Source: Mesorhizobium sp. L-2-11
Lineage (GTDB): Bacteria; Pseudomonadota; Alphaproteobacteria; Rhizobiales; Rhizobiaceae
Assembly (NCBI RefSeq): GCF_016756595.1
Contig: NZ_AP023257.1
Span: 2,496,001-2,560,000 of the forward strand
Length of the DNA stretch: 64,000 nucleotides
Direction: 5' to 3'
How positions within the stretch are numbered: position 1 is the stretch's first letter; every line of letters starts with the position of its first letter. Under the pieces are notes generated by a model. That model had not been told where the DNA came from. It was given only the letters and a program-made list of their open reading frames with translations, and ran no database searches. Of this stretch, positions 26,215-35,900 are shown one piece after another. The position numbers and the translations under genes are program-made.

Positions 26215-26877
26215 TTACCGGGCGATGCGGCGCAGGGTCGAGGCAGCGACAGTGGTGGCCGCTGCCAGGAGCGGCAGCCAGGCTTGTGGATCGGCCATGG
26301 CATGGAGCGTCAGGCCGCTGAGCAGCAGCCACAGCAGCGGGATCGCCAACAGCAGCGGCACAAGCCCGCCGCTCGCGGCAAGCAGGACGCCGAGCGCTGC
26401 GATCGCCGTCGGATCCGGCGCGATGCCGAAGACCTCGGCGCTTGTCCATGGCCGCCCGAAGAGCGGCGGCAGGAGGGGATAAACGACGAGGCCGACGACC
26501 GCGATCAGCAGCCCGAGCCGTGCTGCGAGATCCCGGCGGTCGAAGGCGAGGCCGCCTCGAGCGGCACCGAACACCAGCAGCAGCGCCTGCAGGCCGAAGG
26601 CCGGCGCGACATAGGCGATCGCCCAGTTGATCGCGGCATAGCGGCTCCACAGCAACGACCAGCCGACGAAGGCAAAGAGCCCGGCCAGTACCAGCGCAAT
26701 CCACAGACCATGGCGACGCGGCCGCCTAAGCACGAGCAGGACGATGGCGAGGCCGGCGGCGAGCGTCAGGAGTTGCAGCGGCCAGAACGCGGCATTGGCC
26801 AACTCGAACATGCGCCAATAGACGCGCGGCGAGAAGAGCAGGAAATCCTCCAGCCGGTAGGTCCACCATTCAGACAT
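26215..26877 (-). CDS. DUF6064 family membrane protein
   Basis: A 220-residue polytopic membrane protein starting MSEWWTYRLEDFLLFSPRVYWR, which I recognise as the DUF6064 N-terminus. Six to seven hydrophobic segments follow, with YPLLPPLFGRPW and EVFGIAPDPTAIAALG between them. The function is unknown. An inverted repeat (TGTCGCA / TGCGACA, 26896-26915) sits just upstream of the start. It is convergent with the ThuA gene. Confidence 0.75.
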   Translation of the reverse strand: MSEWWTYRLEDFLLFSPRVYWRMFELANAAFWPLQLLTLAAGLAIVLLVLRRPRRHGLWIALVLAGLFAFVGWSLLWSRYAAINWAIAYVAPAFGLQALLLVFGAARGGLAFDRRDLAARLGLLIAVVGLVVYPLLPPLFGRPWTSAEVFGIAPDPTAIAALGVLLAASGGLVPLLLAIPLLWLLLSGLTLHAMADPQAWLPLLAAATTVAASTLRRIAR

Positions 26878-26994
26878 CCAAAGGTTCCGCAAAAGTGTCG
26901 CACGGTTTTGCGACAAGAACCTGCGACAAACACAGAATCCAAGCAGACATCAGAATCTAAGCAGGCATTTTGGGGCCAGCCCACGAATGCCAGC

Positions 26995-27912
26995 CTAGAG
27001 GTCCCGGACGTAAGCCGCCATTCGCTCGCGCATGGCAGTGTCGGGCAGGGGACCGGTCGCCGCCATCAGGTTCTCGCGCACGTGGTCGACGCGGGTGGTG
27101 GCGGGGATGGCAATGGTGACGGAGGGATGCGAAACGATGAATTTCAGTATGAACTGCGCCCAGGTCTTGGCACCGATCCCGGCCGCCCAGTCCGGCAGCG
27201 TCTCGCCTTGGAGCTGACGCGTCAGCTCGCCTTGCCGAAACGGCCGGTTGACGATGACACCCATGCCGCGCTCGGTCGCCAGCGGCAGCAGCCGTTCCTC
27301 CGCTTCGCGGTCGACGACGTTATAGGTGAGCTGCACGAAGTCGAGCGGATGCGCGCGCATGATCTGTTCGAACAAATCGTGCCGCCGTCCTTCGGACGTC
27401 GTGATGCCGACATAGCGGATCCGCCCGTCCGCCTTCATGGCGAACAGGGTTTCGAGATGCGTCTCCCAGGCGACGAGGTTGTGGACCTGCACCAGATCGA
27501 AGCGCGGCACACCCCAGAAGCGACGCGACTGCTCGATCTGCGCGGGTCCATCGGCGGCGGAGGAGGTCCAGACCTTCTCGGCGGAAAACAGCGCTTCGGG
27601 CCGGCCGAGCTTTTCGAGGCCGTAGCCGATCACCGGCTGCGAGGAGCCGTACATCGGCGAGGAATCGATCATGCGGCCGCCTGCCGCGAAGAAGGCCGCC
27701 ATCACCTCGGCGCACTCGTCGCGCAGCACCGGATCGTCGCCGACATTGAAGGTGATCCAGGTGCCCAGTCCTACTGCGGGAAGCATCTCTCCTGAGGAGG
27801 GGACAGTTCGCATCGCCGGCGCGGGCGGCGCGCCGGGCGCGGCTGCCGGCAATATCAGCGTCGCGCTGGAAGCGGCGGCAGCCTTAACGAATGTCCTGCG
27901 GGTGATGATCAT
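26995..27912 (-). CDS. Tat-exported aldo/keto reductase
   Basis: A 305-residue protein with a twin-arginine signal (ITRRTFVKAAAASSATLILPAAAPGAP) and an aldo/keto reductase barrel: VGLGTWITFNVG, the catalytic-type Asp/Tyr region MIDSSPMYGSSQPVIG, FDLVQVHNLV and IVNRPFRQGEL. It would act in the periplasm after Tat export; the substrate is unknown. Exported members of this family are less common than cytosolic ones. It stands alone on the minus strand. Confidence 0.85.
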   Translation of the reverse strand: MIITRRTFVKAAAASSATLILPAAAPGAPPAPAMRTVPSSGEMLPAVGLGTWITFNVGDDPVLRDECAEVMAAFFAAGGRMIDSSPMYGSSQPVIGYGLEKLGRPEALFSAEKVWTSSAADGPAQIEQSRRFWGVPRFDLVQVHNLVAWETHLETLFAMKADGRIRYVGITTSEGRRHDLFEQIMRAHPLDFVQLTYNVVDREAEERLLPLATERGMGVIVNRPFRQGELTRQLQGETLPDWAAGIGAKTWAQFILKFIVSHPSVTIAIPATTRVDHVRENLMAATGPLPDTAMRERMAAYVRDL

Positions 27913-28116
27913 CGTCTGCCATCCCTGTCCTCTCGACCTCTTGTACTCCCGACCCCCAGCAATGGTTCCGGCCGACCGCTTTTCGCAAGGCCGATCGGCG
28001 GCGGTCGTCTCTGGCGACGGTTCAGATATCGACGTCTGCCTGAAACAGGAACGAATGCTGCAGGGCCTCGGTTGCGCCAGCCAGACCGATTAGCTGGAAC
28101 CCGATTAGCTCGCCGA

Positions 28117-28617
28117 TTACCTGGGACCGGCCCCTGTCCTGACTTGATGGCGCTGGCGGGCATAGGCCACGCAGCCGTCTACCGTGCTGACGCAGAGCGC
28201 ATCGCGGTGGTTCGGCGTGTTGTTGTCGCCGGCGTAGGCAACCTCGGCAACACGGCCGTCGACCATTCGGACTTGCGTGTTGCAATAGCCGCCAGGATCG
28301 ACATTGAGCGATCCTCCAACCGTCGGGATAGCACCCACGGCCAAGGTTGGAATCACGACGTTGAGGTTGCCGCGTTGAACGGTACGCTGATAGGTCCAGA
28401 TCTGGCCTCTTTCCGCATCAGCGGTGGCAGTCGGAAAGCCGGCGCACATTCGAACGTCCGCCTCGCTGAGTCCGACCATCTCCTTGCGGGCTGCCGCCGT
28501 TGTGGCGTCTTCCTTCGGGAGGTTCGACGTGTCGTCAGGGGCGACGCAGGAGGACACGATCGAACTGCCGGCCAGGAGAACAAGAGGGACAAGCCTGCGG
28601 ATGCGGGAAAATATCAT
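28117..28617 (-). CDS. predicted lipoprotein
   Basis: A 166-residue protein with a lipoprotein signal (MIFSRIRRLVPLVLLAGSSIVSSC, lipobox VSSC). A small globular domain contains MVGLSEADVRMCAGFPTATADAERGQIWTY and GGYCNTQVRMVDGRVAEVAY. The pattern of a short helix followed by a tryptophan-tyrosine strand resembles SmpA/BamE-type lipoproteins, but I do not claim membership. It is probably attached to the outer membrane. It is monocistronic. Confidence 0.75.
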   Translation of the reverse strand: MIFSRIRRLVPLVLLAGSSIVSSCVAPDDTSNLPKEDATTAAARKEMVGLSEADVRMCAGFPTATADAERGQIWTYQRTVQRGNLNVVIPTLAVGAIPTVGGSLNVDPGGYCNTQVRMVDGRVAEVAYAGDNNTPNHRDALCVSTVDGCVAYARQRHQVRTGAGPR

Positions 28618-28854
28618 GTGACCCCGAAGTTAGGCGAGCAGACGGCCGAGTCAACCTGCACAACTTCACGATGTCGTTTGTCGGCGACTCGGCTGGACCT
28701 GACGCGCGACGGCCCGGGATAGCTGCTCATGCTTGCCGATGATGTCAGGCGTTACGCGATGTAAAATACGTACTTTCCTGACACTATGGATAAACAAATG
28801 CTTTTCAGTCACACAAAATGATGAAACAATGAAATTGAGATCGGGGAAAATTCG

Positions 28855-29700
28855 ATGCGCAACGTCAGCGGACATGGCAAGCGCCTGTCCTACTACGATT
28901 TCGGGCACACGACGGTGTACGCCTCCCGCTTCGACCAGCGCTTCCCCTATTGCGCCTATGTGCCCGACGACTATGACGAGGACGGCGACAAGACCTATCC
29001 GCTGGCGGTGATCGTGCATGGCACCGAGCGCGGCATGCTCGCCTACCGGGACGCCTTCGCCGACTTCGCCGAACAGAACGGCGTGATCGTGCTCGCCCCG
29101 CTGTTCCCGGCGAATATCTGTTTTCCGGGCGATCTTTCCTCTTACAAGATGCTGCGCCGGGGCGACCTCCATTACGATGTCGTGCTGCTCGACATGGTCG
29201 AGGAGATGCGCGAGCGCTATCGCATCCGCGGCGACCGCGTGCTGATGTACGGCTTCTCCGGCGGCGGCCATTTCACCCATCGTTTCCTGTTCCTCCATCC
29301 CGAACGTCTGCTGGCGGCATCGATCGGTGCGCCGGGCGTCGTGACCCTGCTCGACTTCGATCACGATTTCTGGGTCGGGGTGCGCGACTTCGAGAAAGTG
29401 TTCGGCAAGGCCATCGACCTCGACGCCATGCGCAAGGTCGCCGTGCAGATGGTGATCGGTGGCGACGATCTCCAAACCTGGGAGATCACCATCAAGCCGG
29501 AGGATGACTGGTGGATGCCCGGCGCCGATCTCGCCGGCGCGACCCGCAACGACCGGATCAGGTCGTTGAAGGGCAGCCTGGAGAGACATGGCGTCGAGGT
29601 GCAGTTGGATGTCGTGCCTGGCATCGCCCACAACGACGGCGCGCTCATCGCCAAGGTCAAGGAGTTCTTTGCGCGGACATTGAATGCCGCGCCCGCCTGA
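28855..29700 (+). CDS. alpha/beta hydrolase (esterase/depolymerase-like)
   Basis: A 281-residue protein without a signal peptide. It shows the alpha/beta-hydrolase features: YPLAVIVHGTERG (oxyanion region), the nucleophile elbow YGFSGGGHFTHRF (GxSxG) and a late VPGIAHNDG with the catalytic His. GGGGAA precedes the ATG. It is 29 bases upstream of the solute-binding protein gene in the same direction, so the pair may hydrolyse and take up a peptide- or amide-like compound. Confidence 0.83.
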   Translation: MRNVSGHGKRLSYYDFGHTTVYASRFDQRFPYCAYVPDDYDEDGDKTYPLAVIVHGTERGMLAYRDAFADFAEQNGVIVLAPLFPANICFPGDLSSYKMLRRGDLHYDVVLLDMVEEMRERYRIRGDRVLMYGFSGGGHFTHRFLFLHPERLLAASIGAPGVVTLLDFDHDFWVGVRDFEKVFGKAIDLDAMRKVAVQMVIGGDDLQTWEITIKPEDDWWMPGADLAGATRNDRIRSLKGSLERHGVEVQLDVVPGIAHNDGALIAKVKEFFARTLNAAPA

Positions 29701-29729
29701 AAAACTGCGGTCAAACTGGAGATTAAGAA

Positions 29730-31315
29730 ATGGGAACAGGATTGATGATGGGAAGACGATTGCTCCAGGTGCTGGCGACAATCGCGGTGATGACATGTGC
29801 ACTGCCGGCGATGGCGCAGGAGCAACCGAAAACTGGCGGCACGCTCAAGGTCCGCATCAACGCAGACATCCGCGCCACCGATGGTCTCAATCGCGACGCA
29901 AACACCGACACTGTGCTGCACCATATCTTTGAGACGCTGGTGGCATATCGCGCCGATCTCACGGTGGGCCCGGCATTGGCCGAATCCTGGACAGTTTCGG
30001 ACGACGGCAAGACCTATGCCTTCACGTTGCGCGACGGCGCGGTTTTCCACAATGGCGACGCCGTGACCTCATCCGACGTCAAATGGAACTGGGACCGCCG
30101 CATGGACCCGGCCAATCAGTGGTTCTGCATTCCGTTCTTCGACGGCAGCCAGGGGCTCAAGGTCGAGCAAGTGGCAACGCCTGATCCACGCACCGTGGTC
30201 TTCACGCTCAAGGCGCCGAATGCGCTCTTTCTGGCGCAACTCGCCAGTGTCCAGTGCAATGGCTGGGTCGCCAGCCCGAAGAATGTCGGCGCCGACGGCA
30301 AGTGGCTCGCCGATTCCGCCATCGGCAGCGGCCCGTTCACGCTGAAGGAATGGGTCAAGGGCCAGTATTTGGCGCTCGAGCGCTTTGCCGACTATAAGCC
30401 GGTGAAGGAGGCGCCGAGCGGCTTTGCCGGCAGCCGTGAGGCCTATGTCACGAGGTGCGCTTCATGGTCATCCCCGACACGGCGGCGGCGGAAACCGCGC
30501 TGTTTGCCGGCGAACTCGATGTCCTGCCCGATCTTGAATCATCGCGTGCCGAGGAAGCCAAGTCGCGCGGCATGACAGTGCTGTCGACGCAAGGCCTGTC
30601 GTGGACGGTGATCCTGCTGCAGACCAAGGACCCGCTGCTGTCGAACGTCAAAATACGCGAGGCGCTGGCGCATGCCGCCGACATCAACCAGATCGCCGCC
30701 GCCAGCACCAGCGGTGCCGCCACGGGAGGTCCCTCGGCCGTCGCCCAGGCGAGCTCGTTCTTCGACGACGATTTCCTCAAATGGCCGGAATACGACCCGG
30801 TCAAGGCCAAGGCCCTGCTGGACGAAGCCGGTTATAAGGGCGAGCCGATCAAGATCCAGACCAACACCCGCTACCAGGGCATGTATGAGAACGCCGTGCT
30901 GCTGCAGGCGATGCTGACGGCCGCGGGCTTCAACGCCCAGCTCGAAGTGCTGGATTGGGCGGCACAGCTCGACAACTACCGTGTCGGCAAATTCCAGATC
31001 CAGTCCTTTGGCTATTCGGCTCGTCTCGATCCGTCGCTGATGTATGGCGTCATCCTTGGCGACAAGGCGACCGACCCGACGGCGCAGTGGGACAGCAACG
31101 AGGCGCTCGATCTCTACACGAAATCGATGGCCACGACCGACGCCGGGCAACGCAAGGCACTGTTCAAGCAGCTCCATGCACTCATGGCAAAGGATGTGCC
31201 GATCCTTGGCCTCTATTATGAGCCGTCCGTCGATGCCGTGTCGCCGAAAGTAAAGGGCTATTCGGTATGGCCGGCGGCAAACCCCCATGTATGGGGTGTC
31301 TGGAAAAGCGAATAG
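29730..31315 (+). pseudogene. ABC transporter substrate-binding protein (SBP_bac_5 family), frameshifted
   Basis: It starts with a signal peptide (LLQVLATIAVMTCALPAMAQ) and a dipeptide/nickel-type binding protein fold: GGTLKVRINADIRATDGLN, LAESWTVSDDGKTYAFTLRDGAVFHNGD and IGSGPFTLKEW. After REAYVT the reading moves to another frame, which continues without gap as EVRFMVIPDTAAAETALFAGELD to the natural C-terminus VWGVWKSE at 31315. One base is missing at about 30451. The joined protein of about 527 residues would be a normal-length periplasmic binding protein. Its last 20 codons are duplicated at 41838. The matching permeases may be those at 47673-49438, but that is inference. Confidence 0.85.
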
Positions 31316-31370
31316 GAGCTGGCGGTTGTCTGTCGCTCGAAAGATCGGAGGCGTGTTGCCTCCGATCTTT
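31253..31370 (+). repeat. left direct repeat of the 10.5-kb island
   Basis: 118 bp covering the last codons, stop and terminator of the substrate-binding-protein gene. It recurs at 41838-41956 with one extra G and two substitutions (about 97% identity). Confidence 0.95.
31340..31370 (+). terminator. intrinsic terminator-like hairpin after the substrate-binding-protein gene
   Basis: A perfect 13-bp stem (AAAGATCGGAGGC / GCCTCCGATCTTT) with a GTGTT loop, starting 24 bases after the stop codon. There is no long T-run, but the stem itself ends in TTT. Confidence 0.7.
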
Positions 31371-31885
31371 ATGTTGATCATGCGCTTCATGTACAGGCGA
31401 GCACCCGCAAGCTCATTTTCGTACTGACCCTTCGAACGTCTTGGTCAGGAAATGGGTACTGCCCATCCACGCCTAGACGATTCCGAACGGATGCTCGCCG
31501 GTCTGGCGGCGGATGGTCATGGCGTCCGGCATGCGATCGAGCCTATCCTGTATCTTATCGAAGACACCCTCATTCTCCCAGCGCTTCAGGCGCTTGTGCC
31601 TTGTCGGGCATGCATCTGGATTTGAGTGCGCAGGACGAACGGGCCGTGAGGTTGCGGTAGTGATCCATATTGTCCCAGTGTTCCGAACGCACCTTTCTTC
31701 TGGTCAGGTGTAGCGATCATTCTTGGCGTCGTAGATGAAAATCGGCCACGGTGAAGGGGCCGCGCTTGGCGTTGCCGGATGTCTGTGTCTTGGGAATGCA
31801 GGGCGGAACTCCGGTCCCCCCGCAGGCCAGCACCTCGTCGCCACTGTAGTAGCTACGGTCGGCCAGAACCGAGCGGGATGCGTCG
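31371..31885 (-). pseudogene. IS1182-family transposase remnant
   Basis: Read on the minus strand with several frame changes and stops, this matches the C-terminal half of IS1182-type transposases: VLADRSYYSGDEVLAC (conserved catalytic Asp), RWENEGVFDKIQDRLDRMPD, MTIRRQTGEHPFG, AWMGSTHFLTKT, EMSLRVLA and finally KRMINI. The last codons abut the left direct repeat exactly, so the gene was cut at the island junction. It is not functional. Confidence 0.8.
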
Positions 31886-31925
31886 ATCGCAGATCGCCGA
31901 TTAATCTTTCAGATTACCAATGCCT

Positions 31926-32600
31926 TCACCCTGCCACCAGCGCCGCTGCCAGGCTGATTGCGACGGCCTGGGTCGTCGTCCTCGCGCCAAGCTTGTGCCG
32001 GGCTCGCGCGAGATGCAATTCGACCGTTTTTTCCGAGATTCCCATTTCGGCGGCGATCTTCTTGGTCACCAGTCCGCTCGCAGCCATCGACAAGCATTGC
32101 CGTTCCCGAAACGAAATAGCTCCTGAGCCCGAACTGAGTTGCGGTATTGCGAACTCAACCTGCGTCAATGCCAGGATATGACTCGGGCGCCCTGTACCTG
32201 GGGCTGCATGGATCGGAATCGTTAGTCTACGGTAGGAAAGGAATGTATTGTTTGCAACAGCGGCAATCCGATGCACGACCGGCTGATCCGCCGTGACTAC
32301 GTCCAGATAGCTTGGAACGAGCACGCCGAGCGCAAATCGCTGATCTGGCTGTTCGCCAAGGCAATTCACGTAGCCTGCCGCGCCCTTTAGGTGCTCGATG
32401 CCGGCCTGCGCCCGGTAGGACCAGCCGCGCGGGTTCTCTCCCGTGAATTCAAGCACAAATGCGGTGTCTGCGAACTGCATGCAGCCTAGTAGGCTTTCGA
32501 CGGGACGGGCAAGGTCAAAACTGCGCGCTACCGCCAACGCCGGCCGGCAATCGGCGTCGATGTTATCGCCGATTGATTCTACGCGCACCTGCGGGAGCAT
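31926..32600 (-). CDS. LuxR-type helix-turn-helix regulator
   Basis: A 224-residue protein with a typical LuxR C-terminal helix-turn-helix at about residues 162-220 (ISFRERQCLSMAASGLVTKKIA, EMGISEKTVELHLARARHKL). The N-terminal 150 residues are a sensor region I do not recognise; the Trp/Tyr/Asp set of acyl-homoserine-lactone receptors is not obvious. It is divergent from the 1392-residue protein gene. Its start codon directly abuts the palindrome TAGGGAATTCCCTA, which also supplies the AGGGAA ribosome site, so autoregulation is likely. A downstream GTG start is possible. It is the only regulator of the island and probably controls it. Confidence 0.82.
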   Translation of the reverse strand: MLPQVRVESIGDNIDADCRPALAVARSFDLARPVESLLGCMQFADTAFVLEFTGENPRGWSYRAQAGIEHLKGAAGYVNCLGEQPDQRFALGVLVPSYLDVVTADQPVVHRIAAVANNTFLSYRRLTIPIHAAPGTGRPSHILALTQVEFAIPQLSSGSGAISFRERQCLSMAASGLVTKKIAAEMGISEKTVELHLARARHKLGARTTTQAVAISLAAALVAG

Positions 32601-32614
32601 TAGGGAATTCCCTA
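32601..32614. promoter_or_regulatory. perfect palindrome TAGGGAATTCCCTA, copy next to the LuxR start
   Basis: A perfect 14-bp dyad directly upstream of the regulator start codon. A half-site-like TTTTAGGGATTAGC lies 16 bases further on. The whole arrangement is repeated at 32844. Confidence 0.65.
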
Positions 32615-32843
32615 GCTTATATTGCCAGCATTTTAGGGATTAGCGTCACACAGGGCAATTACGCTTTTGAGGTAGCAGAATACACCCATTGTTTGCCAGC
32701 GCGCAAAAAGTTGGAGCAGAAGGCGATCAGAATCCCGCAACAGATCATTGTCCTATCGTCCGTTCGCCTCAGCCGACGCTTCTCACTCCAGTCTGGCCCG
32801 CCCAGCCTAACTCCCAATCCCGTACGAACTCGTGTGGGCGTTT

Positions 32844-32857
32844 TAGGGAATTCCCTA
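32844..32857. promoter_or_regulatory. perfect palindrome TAGGGAATTCCCTA, copy upstream of the 1392-residue protein
   Basis: The second identical dyad, followed by GCATTTTAGGCGTTAGC in the same spacing as at copy 1. It lies about 75 bases before the start of the large gene. It is a candidate operator for the divergent LuxR-type regulator. The 331-base gap 32601-32931 holds no gene. Confidence 0.65.
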
Positions 32858-32931
32858 GCTATCTCACCTGCATTTTAGGCGTTAGCCTTTAGGCTTGGTC
32901 TTACACCTTCAGCGCGACGGAGGGATGAAGG

Positions 32932-35900
32932 GTGTTCCGTGGGGCACGGTCAATAGCCTGTGTCATGCGCAGAATGCTGCTTGCCAGCGTAACAGCGTTT
33001 CAGGCTGCAATATTGAGTGCTCCCCCGGCATTGGCGCAGTTCAGCCCCGAGGATTTGCTGCGGCTTGGCACCGAGATTCTCGGCAACGCTTCGCGCGAAA
33101 GGCCGCCGCCCGCACAAAACCGCAGATCCACTACCCCTCAGAGACGGCCGCAAGCTCCATCATCCGGCCACAATTTGTATGATCCCGGCAAAGTTGCCGA
33201 GGCCCAGCGGATATTGAACGAGCTCGGCTATAGCGCCGGGTCGGTCGATGGCGAAATGGGCTCCCAGACGAGACGGGCGATCATCAATTTTCAGCACAAC
33301 ACAGGTCTTCGGCAGACGGGCAGGCCCGATAGTGCCCTCCTTGGGGCGTTGCATTCGGCGCAGGCACAAGCAGGCCTCGCTAAGGCGCCGGTAAGGCCGA
33401 GTGGCCTTCCCGACGCCTTCAACACGACTGTAGGCAATGATTGGCCGCAGACGGGTGCTCCGGCCGAATTCACCATCCTTCCAGGCTATGATCTCCCCAA
33501 TGGTGACTACCGGTCAGGCGTGACCGATCCCCGCCTCAAGGGTGTTTCGACCACCGAATGCCAGCAACTCTGTGCCCAGGACGGCCAATGCCGGGCATTC
33601 ACGTACAACGAGCGGCCCCGCGTCTGTATCCTCAAGGACAAGGTGCTGCAACAGGCGCGTTTCGCCGGCGCCGTGTCGGGCATCAAGGCAGGCGCAGTGG
33701 CATCCCACGGCGGCGGCCCCGCTGCCGAAACGGGAGTGAAGGGCGGCATTCCCACGTTGAACGGACGTCTTCTGGCCCGTGGGCCCTCAGGATATCCAGC
33801 CGCTGTCTCCGACGACGCTGTCGCACAGTTGGGACGCCTTGCGGTCCATATCGCGCTCGAGCGGTTCCCCGACATTCTCGAGGATGAAGACGCGGCGTTC
33901 GTCGCGCTGTCCTACCTCGATGATCAGTCGCAACGGAGCATTGTCTCGGCAGCGGGAATCGACCCTCAGAAGGTCGTCGGCGCGGGGGTGCATTACAGGC
34001 ACCGCCTGGACGAATTCGAGGCGCGGGCTCTCCTGAAAAGCATCAGGGCGGCGCTTCCTCCCATCGCCGCCACCTTGGCGCCCGATTTTCCGATTCCCGT
34101 GCTCGTCCTCTGCAGCGTATCGATCGACGAATACGATTTTGATCGGCAGCAGTTCCCGATCGGCAAGGTCGGGCAATGCAATTCGATCTATCTCAGTGCA
34201 GGCTTGGGCAGAGTATCTATCGGGGCCCCGATCGCAACTGCCTATCTGCCCGATCGTGTGCCCGTGCCGCTGGAACAGGCACGTGATTACAAGCAGAGGA
34301 TCATGGGGCCGGGAACATATGTCGAGCCGATGCTCGGGCTCGAAGCGCAACTCACTAGCATAGTGGAAAGTTCGCCGAACCCCTATAACAAGCAGGAGCG
34401 TCATTTCGCCTTCGGTGTCGAAGTCGAGGGGGCGCTGCTCTTCCGGCACGATGAGCTGTCGCAGCCCTTCCAGAAGCTTCCGCTCATCCCGACCCCTTCG
34501 GTCGACACGATCGAGGCTAGGCCAACCGGGCCGGTGCCGCTGAATGCCGATACGGCAAGTCTGCTGCTGCTCGCCCGCCATGCGATGGATTTCAGCGACG
34601 TCGAATACAGCGATTGGGCGAGTCGGCGCGCCCACAGCGAAGCGTCTGGCCATCCGGGACCATGGACGCCGTTCTTTCGGGAGCAGGTCGCGGACGATCT
34701 GGCATCCGGCGGCCGGCCTGAAGCGCAATTGCTCGCCAACTTTGGGGAATGGAATCGGGCCCGCGCGAGAGCGTTGCCCGAGACGCTGACCCTCCAAACG
34801 CAGAATGCTACGCTCGAATGGTTGCAGCGCGAAGCTCTACCCGGCGGTGCGCGGGTGTTCAGGGAGCCTTCCCAAAACTCCGCGTTCGCCGCAATCGTAC
34901 CGCGGCTGGGTGTTGCGGCGACGCAATTGTTCGAGCCGAACAACAACGATGTCTCGGGCGAACTCCCTGGCCTGGGGCGGGCGCAAGTCGCTCTCGTGCT
35001 TCCGGCGGCACGGGAAGAATTCACACTCAAGATCGACCCGAATGCCAAGGCTGGCAGAGACAATCTCGATGTTACCGTCGATGTCAGGGTGCGCGACGTG
35101 CGTATCGACCGGATGGAAAATCAGCCTCCATTGGTGGTGCTGTACGTCGAACCGGTTAAGGCGCAAGTCACCGCTCGAGAGTTCGGCGGGGCCGAGGTAG
35201 CCTCGGCCGTCTTTGACATCAGGCATCCCGACGCGGCGACGCCGGACGCCGCCACGGGCGCTGAGGCAGTCATTACATCCTCAGGGACCTTGAAAGGTGC
35301 TATTCCCCTCGCGGCCGAGACGATGGACCTGCTCCAGCTTCGCCATCAGCCGGAGACGGTCGATGACCTCAGGATAAGGCTGATGATGATCGCGCGCCAT
35401 GACTATGAGCAGGACATGGCCAAGCTCGGCGAAACGCCGCTCGGCGGATGGTTCTTCCGCGATCTCGCAAAGCCGCTCGACGAGGCCGAACAGGTAAACC
35501 GGTTGGCTGAATTCCGGGAATGGTCGAAAGGGCGCGCCAATTCGTTGCCCGAAACGATGACGGTCAGTCTCGAACTGCGCAATGGTGAGGCGCCGTTCGA
35601 ACATATGGGCGAAAGTCCGCGCGACAGCGCCTGCCAGGGTTCGGAAGCCGCGGTATCGCAAGGATCGGCGACCGAAAAAGAAGCCATGGCTGCGAAACTG
35701 TGCGCTTATCTCAAAGCGGCCTGGAGGGCACCTGAGCCGCTGCTCTATTACAAAGAGCATGTTTCGGATTCCGGCGGCGTCGGTCCCCGCTACGACTGCG
35801 GTGGCGAGCGATACTGTCCTGAATATGCGAACTATTACTCTAATGTGCGCAAGGACCTTGGCCTGCCACCCCCTTATGATCTCATTCGGCTCGACCGGCT

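Noticed and set aside
26194..27795. 533-codon plus-strand frame across DUF6064 and the aldo/keto reductase
   Set aside because: It spans two real minus-strand genes and the gap between them; no recognisable domain.
31926..32600. Acyl-homoserine-lactone receptor of the LuxI/LuxR type
   Set aside because: The autoinducer-binding signature residues are not evident and there is no luxI-like gene in the window.
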